Assembly (NCBI GenBank): GCA_023427545.1
Contig: JAEZBF010000091.1
Span: forward strand, 1-10,738
DNA from: Pseudomonadota bacterium
Lineage (GTDB): Bacteria > Pseudomonadota > Alphaproteobacteria > Rhizobiales > Devosiaceae
Length of the DNA: 10,738 bases
Direction of reading: 5' to 3'
Under the pieces are notes generated by a model. The model made no database searches, was not told where the DNA came from, and was given only the letters and a program-made list of their open reading frames with translations. The translations under genes were made by a program, and so were the position numbers. Below are positions 1-5,336 of the stretch, in pieces (positions within the stretch are counted from its first letter, which is position 1; the number at the start of each line of letters is the position of its first letter).

Positions 1-1154
1 CCTCCGCCGCCGTTGGCAAACCAGATGATGAGCATCACCGCGAGCCCGAGGATCGCGCCCGAGATCATGGCGATGTGCGGCGTCTTGTAGGTCGGATGCG
101 TCACCGACAGCGCCGGTGGAAAGTAGCCAGCGCGGCTCAGCGAATAGACCTGCCGCCCCTGCGCGTAGATGATGGTGTGGAATGAGGCGATCAGCCCGAG
201 CATCGCGACTAGGCCGAGGATGACGGATAGGCCGGTGCCGTAGATCGCCCGGAAGCCGTCAAGCAGCGGCTCGCCGGAGGTCGAAAGGGCAAAGGCACCG
301 ACACCGGCCACGGAGGGATTGAGCAGAACGATCATGAAGGCGGAAATCGCCAGCGTCCCGAGCCCCAGCAGAATGCCGCGTGGCATGTCGCGCTTGGGAT
401 CAACCGATTCCTCCGCGGCGAGGGGAAGCTGCTCAATCGCGAGGAACAGCCAAACCGCAAAGGGCAGCGTGGCAAGCACACCCGAAATGCCGAAGGGGAA
501 CCACGAGCCATTGCCCTCGGGCAGCTCCACCGCTTTGCCGTCGGGTCCGACGCCGATGTTGAGCGCCCAGCGGGAGAAGTCCATGTGCGGGATGGCCGAG
601 ATCCAGAACACGACGAGGACGCCGAGCGAGGCGAGGGTAACGATCAGCGTCACCTTGTAGGAGAGCGCCACGCCGTAGATGTTGAGGCCAAGGAAGATTG
701 CGTAGAACACGATCCAGATGACGGGCAGCCATGCAGTGTCCAGCCCGACGATGGCGGAGAAGTACGCGGAGATGAAGGTGACGATCACCGCCGGCGTCAG
801 GATGTACTCGACGTTCTCGAAGAGCCCGGTGACGAACCCGCCCCAGGGTCCCATTGCCGTGCGGGCGAACGAGTAGGCGGCACCGGTGTGGGGCAGGGCG
901 GGGCTCATTTCCGCGATCGAGAAGACGAGGCCGACATACATGATGGCTATGATGATGCCGGCGACCAGCATGCCGCCCCATCCGCCCGTACCGAAGCCGA
1001 AATTCCAACCCGAGAAGTGCCCGGAAATGACGGCTCCCACCCCAAGCGCCCAGAGCGACCACACTCCCGCATAACGCTGCAGACCACGCTTTTCGAAGTA
1101 ATCCTGCTCACGCGTTGCGTACCTGACGCCGCCCGCCACCTTGCCGTCAGCCAT
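1..1154 (-). CDS. eat: Ethanolamine permease, APC superfamily (3' end missing)
   Basis: This is an inner-membrane amino acid/polyamine/organocation (APC) family transporter, most like the ethanolamine permease subfamily, so it probably imports ethanolamine by ion-coupled uptake. The first 384 residues are present; family members are usually about 450-470 residues, so the last helices lie beyond the left edge. After a hydrophilic N-terminus (residues 1-30, with DYFEKRGLQR) comes helix 1 with the substrate-loop pattern GVGAVISGHFSGWNFGF (about 38-54), then FSIAEMSPALPHTGAAYSFA (78-97), a hallmark of the family, and further hydrophobic segments around 62-80, 143-163, 168-188, 222-240, 261-279, 308-330 and 360-380. 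The ATG start at 1154 has a strong AGGAGG five bases upstream. It overlaps the stop of the amidohydrolase gene by 8 bp (ATGGCTGA), so the two are co-translated. Substrate is inferred from family resemblance; another amine or amino acid is possible. Confidence 0.82.
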   Translation of the reverse strand, partial: MADGKVAGGVRYATREQDYFEKRGLQRYAGVWSLWALGVGAVISGHFSGWNFGFGTGGWGGMLVAGIIIAIMYVGLVFSIAEMSPALPHTGAAYSFARTAMGPWGGFVTGLFENVEYILTPAVIVTFISAYFSAIVGLDTAWLPVIWIVFYAIFLGLNIYGVALSYKVTLIVTLASLGVLVVFWISAIPHMDFSRWALNIGVGPDGKAVELPEGNGSWFPFGISGVLATLPFAVWLFLAIEQLPLAAEESVDPKRDMPRGILLGLGTLAISAFMIVLLNPSVAGVGAFALSTSGEPLLDGFRAIYGTGLSVILGLVAMLGLIASFHTIIYAQGRQVYSLSRAGYFPPALSVTHPTYKTPHIAMISGAILGLAVMLIIWFANGGG

Positions 1155-1986
1155 TGATGCCTCCTGGTTCTGACTGCGTTGCTGCCGAAGCACTGTGATG
1201 ATGGGGATGCAGCGCGAGGCGCGCTGCGGAAAGCGCGCGCTGCAGGCGGCCGGCCCAATGCGCAACGCCGCTCGCGCTGAGGATCTCGTCGTGCCGGATT
1301 TCGATCATCGTCGCTGGGAGCCCGCGACCGTCTCCGTGATGCTCGAGCGTGTAGGTGACACCGTTCATGGCCGAGTACGGCTGGTTCCAGCCGACGTTCA
1401 GGTTGGCGTCTTCATCGAGCAGCGCATCGCGGACCGCGGCGGTGAAGGATGGACCGGTGCCGTGGATCAGGCCGACCGGCCATGGCCGCGCGACGTCCCT
1501 GTAGATTGGGGTGAAGGAGTGGACGGTAACGAGAATTGTCTCCTGTCCCTCGCGTTCACGTTGGCTGAGAAGCGCCTCGATTGTCATGTGAAACGGCGCG
1601 TGGAAAGCTTTGATCCGACTCGCTCTTTCGTCGGTGCTCAGACCGCGATTGCCGGGCACTTCCGTGCGCTCGCTGACTGGCGGGATGAGATCGGGCGCAT
1701 CGATGTCGCGGTTGCAGTCGATCACCAGCCGGCAGACCGTGCTTTCGACCAGAGGGGCATCCAGGAGGTCTGAGAGGCGCCTTGCGACCGCGAGCGCACC
1801 GGGGTCCCACGCAATGTGCATCACCTGCTGTGCCGGCGTAAGACCTAGATCGCCGTAGGGTTCAGGGATGCGGTTCGATGCGTGATCGCAGACGAGGACG
1901 AACGGAGACGAGCCGCCCGCCCTCAGGGTGCGCACGGGTGGCAAGTGGCTGCGCGCATCTCGCGATTGTGCCGCGTGCTCGACCAT
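1147..1986 (-). CDS. N-formylglutamate amidohydrolase family protein (FGase/HutG2-like)
   Basis: This is a 279-residue cytoplasmic hydrolase of the N-formylglutamate amidohydrolase family (Pfam FGase), metal-dependent enzymes that cleave N-acyl amino acids; the classical reaction is N-formylglutamate to formate plus glutamate at the end of one histidine pathway. Family landmarks are in order: VLVCDHASNRIP (30-41), AWDPGA (59-64), RLVIDCNRD (86-94), VTVHSFTP (153-160) followed by RPWPVGLIH (167-175), YTLEHHG (212-218) and IEIRHDEI (228-235). The conserved D/H/E residues in these motifs are the likely metal and catalytic ligands. The C-terminus carries HPHHH (260-264). No hut genes are nearby; instead it is translationally coupled to an ethanolamine-type permease, so the real substrate may be an N-acylated or glutamylated amine. 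The ATG at 1986 follows a G-rich stretch (GGGGGGCGG); a slightly later start cannot be excluded because the family domain begins near residue 24. Confidence 0.85.
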   Translation of the reverse strand: MVEHAAQSRDARSHLPPVRTLRAGGSSPFVLVCDHASNRIPEPYGDLGLTPAQQVMHIAWDPGALAVARRLSDLLDAPLVESTVCRLVIDCNRDIDAPDLIPPVSERTEVPGNRGLSTDERASRIKAFHAPFHMTIEALLSQREREGQETILVTVHSFTPIYRDVARPWPVGLIHGTGPSFTAAVRDALLDEDANLNVGWNQPYSAMNGVTYTLEHHGDGRGLPATMIEIRHDEILSASGVAHWAGRLQRALSAARLALHPHHHSASAATQSEPGGING

Positions 1987-2039
1987 CCGCCCCCCGGCAG
2001 GTCGCGACGGGCGTCGACCGGCGCCGTCCTCAGCGGCGC

Positions 2040-2093
2040 ACTTGAGGCCGTTTCTGGGGCACTGTCAAATCGCGCTGCGCACTTGTGCAGCGC
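2040..2093 (-). promoter_or_regulatory. Candidate promoter and operator for the amidohydrolase-permease operon
   Basis: On the minus strand a perfect -35 hexamer TTGACA (complement at 2063-2068) is followed after 17 bases by TCAAGT (complement at 2040-2045), a weak -10 with 3 of 6 matches. Immediately upstream of the -35 lies a perfect 7-bp inverted repeat, GCGCTGC (2072-2078) and GCAGCGC (2087-2093), separated by 8 bases. It is suitably placed for an activator or repressor site. The gene starts at 1986, giving a leader of roughly 45 bases. Start site and regulator are inferred, not shown. The rest of the 133-bp gap (1987-2119) holds only a short CCGGG/CCCGG hairpin (2106-2118) just after the SdpI-like stop, without a T run. 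Confidence 0.4.
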
Positions 2094-2119
2094 AATCGTT
2101 CCCTCCCGGGCGTCCCGGC

Positions 2120-2767
2120 TCAGGACTGCCGGTGGGCGAGGCGATAGCTGTAGATCGTGGTGACCGCCAGCGGGAAAATCAGCGCGATTCCGATGACGGC
2201 CAGCAGCAGGGTAGCTTCGACCAGGAGTAGCGAAGCGACCATCAGAATGAGGCCGCCGGCCACGAAGAGGAGACCGCCCAGGCGCTGCGTCTTCCGCCAC
2301 ACGGCGGGATCCTGCAGCCAGGGCAGGCGGATTCCGGCAAGGCCGTTCGGTTGCGTCTTGGGCATGATGTTGCCCAGCAACACCAGCATCACGCCCAGGC
2401 TGCCGCAGATGAGGCGCACGGTGACATCTGGATACCCCATGCCGATGAGGACGATGCAGGTCTGGATGACGAGGAACAGCCTGAAAACCGAGGGAACGAC
2501 CGTTCGCCATGCGAAACGGCTCGCCTCGAGCTGGGCGGGCGGGGAGAACCGGCCGACTCCCCAGAAGATCAGCCCTACCACTGCGATCAGCAGTGGCATG
2601 ATCAGCAGCGCCTGTTCACGAGGCAGGAACGAGTCCGGCTGACCCGAGATGCCCCAGTGCACGGGCAGCTGGGTTCCTGGCGGGATGAGCGCGTAGCCGC
2701 CGATGGTGACCAGGGCCAGCACACCGAGGAGAAGAAGATTGAGGCGGGAGAGGAGGACCTGGTTCAT
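2120..2767 (-). CDS. SdpI/DUF1648 family membrane protein
   Basis: This is a 215-residue integral membrane protein of the SdpI family. In Bacillus subtilis SdpI gives immunity to the SDP toxin and sequesters the repressor SdpR; in Proteobacteria the role is unknown. The N-terminal DUF1648 part has a first helix (11-29) followed by the typical PVHWGISGQPDSF (35-47) and a second helix (54-73). Further helices lie at about 92-111 and 117-134, then the SdpI signature LGNIMPKTQPNGLAGIRLPW (131-150) with DPAVWRKTQRLGG (153-165), and closing helices near 166-183 and 185-207. Its ATG overlaps the stop of the upstream ArsR-type gene as ATGA, so the two are coupled, matching the sdpR-sdpI arrangement. 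No SDP-like toxin gene is visible in the window. Family assignment is secure; immunity to any toxin is only an analogy. Confidence 0.85.
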   Translation of the reverse strand: MNQVLLSRLNLLLLGVLALVTIGGYALIPPGTQLPVHWGISGQPDSFLPREQALLIMPLLIAVVGLIFWGVGRFSPPAQLEASRFAWRTVVPSVFRLFLVIQTCIVLIGMGYPDVTVRLICGSLGVMLVLLGNIMPKTQPNGLAGIRLPWLQDPAVWRKTQRLGGLLFVAGGLILMVASLLLVEATLLLAVIGIALIFPLAVTTIYSYRLAHRQS

Positions 2768-3030
2768 TTCTCGTCCTTGAGGCTGAGGAGGCCGGACACC
2801 GCCTCCTCGAGAATGGAGGTGTTGAGGTGGTAGATAAGGCTGGTGCCGCGCCGCTCGACGACGACGAGTTCGGCTTCCTTGAGCTTTGCGAAGTGGACTG
2901 ACAGCGTGGGTTTACTGAGATCGAAATGCTCGGCCAATTCGCCTGCGCTCGCCGGCCCGCGCTGCAGCAACGCGAGGACCTTGCGCCGCACGGGGTGCGA
3001 CAGGGCTTCGAAGACGGTGTTGATGCTCAA
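2764..3030 (-). CDS. ArsR-family transcriptional regulator, SdpR-like autorepressor
   Basis: This is an 88-residue winged-helix DNA-binding protein of the ArsR family, SdpR-like subgroup. EALSHPVRRKVLALL (8-22) is the classic N-terminal helix, AGELAEHFDLSKPTLSVHFAKLKEAELV (29-56 region) is the helix-turn-helix with recognition helix, and VERRGTSLIYHLN (58-70) is the beta wing. There is no cysteine at all, so the metal-binding sites of ArsR/SmtB sensors are missing; control more likely comes through the co-encoded membrane protein, as in the B. subtilis SdpR-SdpI pair (inference). The start is TTG at 3030: no in-frame ATG fits, the protein begins as family members do, and AAGGCGAGG lies just upstream. 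A palindrome over its promoter is the natural candidate for its own operator. Confidence 0.85.
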   Translation of the reverse strand: MSINTVFEALSHPVRRKVLALLQRGPASAGELAEHFDLSKPTLSVHFAKLKEAELVVVERRGTSLIYHLNTSILEEAVSGLLSLKDEK

Positions 3031-3037
3031 GCTATGC

Positions 3038-3055
3038 CTCGCCTTGTTTGGCGAG
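3038..3055 (-). promoter_or_regulatory. Hairpin sequestering the ArsR-gene ribosome site
   Basis: The leader of the ArsR-type gene contains a perfect inverted repeat, CTCGCC and GGCGAG, with a 6-base loop (AAACAA on the minus strand). The 3' arm forms the core of AAGGCGAGG, the only plausible Shine-Dalgarno sequence for the TTG start at 3030. In mRNA the site would be partly paired, which with a TTG start predicts weak translation. A function beyond that is speculative. Confidence 0.4.
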
Positions 3056-3059
3056 AGAC

Positions 3060-3088
3060 TAATTAGAGATTCAGCTAATTAATGTCAA
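3060..3088 (-). promoter_or_regulatory. Promoter and palindromic operator of the ArsR-SdpI operon
   Basis: Reading the minus strand, TTGACA (complement at 3083-3088) is a perfect -35. TCTAAT (complement at 3062-3067) matches the -10 consensus at 5 of 6 positions with a short 15-base spacer. The spacer and -10 are covered by a perfect inverted repeat, TAATTAG (3060-3066) and CTAATTA (3075-3081), separated by 8 bases. An ArsR-type dimer bound there would block polymerase, which fits autorepression. The AT-rich palindrome stands out in this GC-rich DNA. The 8-base centre contains GATTC (3068-3072), a GANTC methylation motif. Operator identity is inferred from position and symmetry. Confidence 0.6.
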
Positions 3089-3110
3089 CAGCCGTCCGAA
3101 GCGGTGCCGA

Positions 3111-3965
3111 CTAACCCGCGGCGCGGCTGCGTCCCAGGAACTGCCCCGCGGTAAGGACGATCTTGTCGTCGATGGCCCCGAGGGTCGACGGCTCCTTGCC
3201 TGCATAGTCCATGCGGGAGAGGATGACGCGGATCATGTTGAGCCGGGCGCGACGCTCGTCGTTGGCGAGCAGCACCGTCCAGGGTGCGAAGGCGGTATCG
3301 CTTGCGGTCAGCGTGCGCTCCCCCGCTTCGGTGTAGGCGTCCCAACGGGCCATCGCCTCGAGATCGATGGGCGAGAGCTTCCACTGCTTGAGCGGGTCCT
3401 GCCGGCGCTCCCAGAACCGTTTCATCTGCATCTCGCGTCCGATCGAAAGCCAGAACTTGAAGAGACGGATGCCGTCGTCGATCAACATGCTCTCGAACCG
3501 CGGCGCCTCGTCGAGGAAGGTCTCCACCTGCTGCGGCTTGGCAAAGCCCATAACCAGCTCGACGCCGGAGCGGTTGTACCACGAGCGGTCGAACAGCACG
3601 GTTTCGGAGGCGGCAGGCAGGTTGGCCGCATAGCGCTGGAAGTACCACTGGGTAGTTTCGCGGTCGGACGGCTTCGGCAGAGCGACGGTGATGGTGGTGC
3701 GCGGGTTGAGGTGCTCGCGATAAGCGTTGATCGAGCTGCTCTTGCCCGCCGCATCGCGGCCCTCGAAGAGGATCAGCACGCGTTCGCCGGATTGCTTCAT
3801 GTGCTCCTGCAGCCTGACCAGTTGAATCTGCAGCTGCTGCAGCTCCTCCTGGTACTTGTCCTTGTCGAGCCGCTCCTCGTAGGGGAAGCCACCGGAGGTC
3901 ATCGCCGCCGACTTGATCCACTTGGGCAGCTTCTCGCTGTTGATGTCGAAGCTCTCGCTTGCCAA
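3111..3965 (-). CDS. ppk2: Polyphosphate kinase 2, class I (PA0141-type)
   Basis: This cytoplasmic enzyme transfers phosphate between polyphosphate and nucleoside diphosphates, usually favouring NTP formation, and so mobilises stored phosphate. The 284 residues carry a single PPK2 domain: a helical lead-in (LPKWIKSA 13-20, YQEELQQLQIQLVRLQEHMK 38-57), Walker A GRDAAGKSSS (69-78, Lys75), LNPRTT (86-91), the TQWYFQRY segment (105-112), Walker B/DRSWYNR (126-132) and the lid region WERRQDPLKQWKLSP (185-199). Length and single domain fit class I. The triple serine after Walker A Lys is unlike the GG usually seen there. I chose TTG at 3965 because GAGGAGG lies 6 bases upstream and the family homology begins there; a longer reading frame to 4211 would run back over the kinase gene on the other strand. 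It is divergent from phoR with 85 bp between starts, placing polyphosphate metabolism beside the Pho system. Confidence 0.9.
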   Translation of the reverse strand: MASESFDINSEKLPKWIKSAAMTSGGFPYEERLDKDKYQEELQQLQIQLVRLQEHMKQSGERVLILFEGRDAAGKSSSINAYREHLNPRTTITVALPKPSDRETTQWYFQRYAANLPAASETVLFDRSWYNRSGVELVMGFAKPQQVETFLDEAPRFESMLIDDGIRLFKFWLSIGREMQMKRFWERRQDPLKQWKLSPIDLEAMARWDAYTEAGERTLTASDTAFAPWTVLLANDERRARLNMIRVILSRMDYAGKEPSTLGAIDDKIVLTAGQFLGRSRAAG

Positions 3966-3989
3966 TGCCGCCTCCTCGCCTCTGCCTCT

Positions 3990-4027
3990 CTTAACGCAGG
4001 TGGCGACCGGCATGGCAACTCCATGCC
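3990..4027 (-). promoter_or_regulatory. Candidate ppk2 promoter with inverted repeat in the ppk2-phoR divergent gap
   Basis: The 85-bp gap between the divergent starts contains a perfect 7-bp inverted repeat, GGCATGG (4009-4015) and CCATGCC (4021-4027), with 5 bases between. On the minus strand TTGCCA (complement at 4013-4018) and GTTAAG (complement at 3990-3995) are spaced 17 bases apart and could be the ppk2 -35 and a weak -10. CCATGGCA recurs at 4036-4043, close to the phoR start. No convincing plus-strand promoter hexamers and no clear Pho box were seen here. The repeat may be a shared operator for both genes. Confidence 0.3.
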
Positions 4028-4050
4028 AAGATAGTCCATGGCAGGTGCGA

Positions 4051-5178
4051 ATGTTTGAGCTCGATGAGGGTGGCCTCCTGCGCCGCTGGTTGGGGAGGAT
4101 TGGCGGGCAGCGCCCGGCGGGAGCGACCGCTCTCGCCGACGAAACGCTAAGGAACGCCCAATCGGGTGCCGCCCTGCGCGCTTTCGCCGATGCGCTGGTC
4201 GAGCCCTGCATCCTGCTCGATGCGCGGTTCGTCGTGGTTCACGTCAACCTCGCCGCAGCACAAGAATTCCCTGCTACACGACCGGGCGATCCGATCGGCA
4301 TGTCGTTGCGCCATCCCAGTGTGCTCGCCATGCTTGAGGCGGTGCGGCGCACCAGCGGGCCGCAGACCACCGAGCTGCATCGTACGACCCCAGCGGAGAC
4401 CTGGCACCGGGTCACCGTGGCGCCACTCGCCGGAATGGATGGGCTGCTGGTGCTGACCGCCCGCAGCCGGACGGAGGAAAAGCGCGTCGAGGCGATGCGT
4501 AGCGACTTCATCGCCTATGCCAGTCACGAGCTGCGGACGCCGCTCACCTCGCTGATCGGGTTCATCGACACGCTCCTGGGTCCGGCGGCCAACGATGCTG
4601 CCGCACGCGAGCGCTTCCTCAAGATCATGCGCAACCAGGCAGCGCGGATGAGCAAGCTCATCGATGATCTGCTCTCGCTCTCCCGCATCGAGATGCGCCA
4701 GCATGTGCGCCCGACCGGCAAGCTCGATCTTGCCGGCCTCCTGCGGGAGGTAGGGGAGGGACTTGAAACCCATGCCGCGGACGCTGGGATGGTCATAGAG
4801 ATCATCGCGCCCGACGAGCCGGCGACGATCACCGGAGATCGCGAGGAGCTCTATGAGGTCTTCGAGAACCTCATTGACAACGCTCTCAAGTACGGCGGCG
4901 AGGGCGGCCGGGTGGAAGTTCGTTTGACTCGCACCGAGCGCCCGGGCTTCGACTACGCGGTCGAGGTGGTGGACCACGGCCCTGGAATTCCCGCGGAGCA
5001 CGTGCCGAGGCTGACCGAACGCTTCTCCCGCGTCGACGAGGAGTCGAGCCGCAAGAAGAAGGGGACTGGTCTGGGCTTGGCGATCGTCAAGCACATCGTC
5101 CAGCGCCACCGCGGCAGCCTGACAATCCGCAGCCAGCCCGGCGAGGGAACGAGCGTGGAGATTCTCTTGCCGCGGTGA
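4051..5178 (+). CDS. phoR: Phosphate regulon sensor histidine kinase PhoR (no membrane segments)
   Basis: This histidine kinase phosphorylates PhoB when phosphate is scarce and dephosphorylates it when phosphate is plentiful. The 375-residue protein has a PAS-like sensor region (about 44-138, from DALVEPCILLDARFVVVHVN on), a HisKA dimerisation domain with the phospho-accepting His159 in ASHELRTPLTSLIGF (157-171), and a HATPase domain with N-box FENLIDNALKYG (271-282), G1 box DHGPGIP (308-314), LTERFSRVD (321-329) and G2 box GTGLGLAIVKHI (338-349). LTERFSRVD and GTGLGLAIVKHIVQRH are typical of PhoR. The chosen ATG has AGG six bases upstream; in-frame starts further upstream would run into the divergent ppk2 leader. 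No transmembrane helix is visible N-terminally, unlike E. coli PhoR. It lies 158 bp before pstS, so it may share transcription with the pst operon or precede its own promoter gap. Confidence 0.92.
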   Translation: MFELDEGGLLRRWLGRIGGQRPAGATALADETLRNAQSGAALRAFADALVEPCILLDARFVVVHVNLAAAQEFPATRPGDPIGMSLRHPSVLAMLEAVRRTSGPQTTELHRTTPAETWHRVTVAPLAGMDGLLVLTARSRTEEKRVEAMRSDFIAYASHELRTPLTSLIGFIDTLLGPAANDAAARERFLKIMRNQAARMSKLIDDLLSLSRIEMRQHVRPTGKLDLAGLLREVGEGLETHAADAGMVIEIIAPDEPATITGDREELYEVFENLIDNALKYGGEGGRVEVRLTRTERPGFDYAVEVVDHGPGIPAEHVPRLTERFSRVDEESSRKKKGTGLGLAIVKHIVQRHRGSLTIRSQPGEGTSVEILLPR

Positions 5179-5193
5179 GGTGGCCGAGCAAAA

Positions 5194-5235
5194 CGTTCGA
5201 ACGCTCAAATATTTAGCCTGTCACACAACGTTCGC
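5194..5235 (+). promoter_or_regulatory. Palindrome and direct repeat upstream of pstS
   Basis: The phoR-pstS gap holds a perfect 10-bp palindrome CGTTCGAACG (5194-5203). The 8-mer AACGTTCG that starts it (5192-5199) recurs as a direct repeat at 5227-5234, inside the candidate Pho box, at a distance of 35 bases. This could be an additional regulator site acting on pstS. There is no T run, so it is not a recognisable terminator for phoR. Confidence 0.25.
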
Positions 5236-5249
5236 GGAAGCGACATAAA
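5218..5249 (+). promoter_or_regulatory. Candidate Pho box and -10 of the pstS promoter
   Basis: CTGTCAC (5218-5224) is a good PhoB half-site; the phased second repeat eleven bases on, CGTTCGC (5229-5235), matches only 4 of 7 positions, with ACAA between, as in the 7-4-7 layout of Pho boxes. CATAAA (5244-5249), eight bases after the box, is a plausible -10, the spacing usual for PhoB-activated promoters where the box replaces the -35. It gives a leader of about 80 bases before the pstS start. Identification rests on one strong half-site plus correct geometry. Confidence 0.45.
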
Positions 5250-5258
5250 AGCTTCCGC
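5234..5258 (+). repeat. 8-bp inverted repeat enclosing the pstS -10
   Basis: GCGGAAGC (5234-5241) and GCTTCCGC (5251-5258) are perfect inverted arms around the 9-base A-rich spacer GACATAAAA that contains the proposed -10. As DNA this could be an operator for a second regulator, or the symmetry could assist melting. As RNA it would form only if transcription began further upstream. It lacks a following T run and is therefore not a standard terminator. Confidence 0.4.
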
Positions 5259-5336
5259 CGAAGGCCACTAGGTTGCGCCCGTCGAGTGGCATCGGGATCG
5301 GTTCTCGCTGCCGCACATCCGAAAGGGAACAGATCG

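Noticed and set aside
433..1062. Long open frames on either strand across the permease gene
   Set aside because: Their translations are rich in Arg, Gly and His without domain logic, as expected of alternative frames in GC-rich DNA; the APC permease frame has consistent hydrophobic helices and a ribosome site.
1195..1773. 192-residue plus-strand open frame opposite the amidohydrolase
   Set aside because: The opposing frame has all family motifs and a coupled neighbour; this one has no recognisable motif and no fitting ribosome site.
3966..4211. N-terminal extension of PPK2
   Set aside because: It would overlap the phoR coding region and adds low-complexity residues with no family match; TTG 3965 has a near-ideal ribosome site.
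4147..5208. 353-residue minus-strand open frame opposite phoR
   Set aside because: It is the mirror of a well-supported histidine kinase; the translation lacks motifs.
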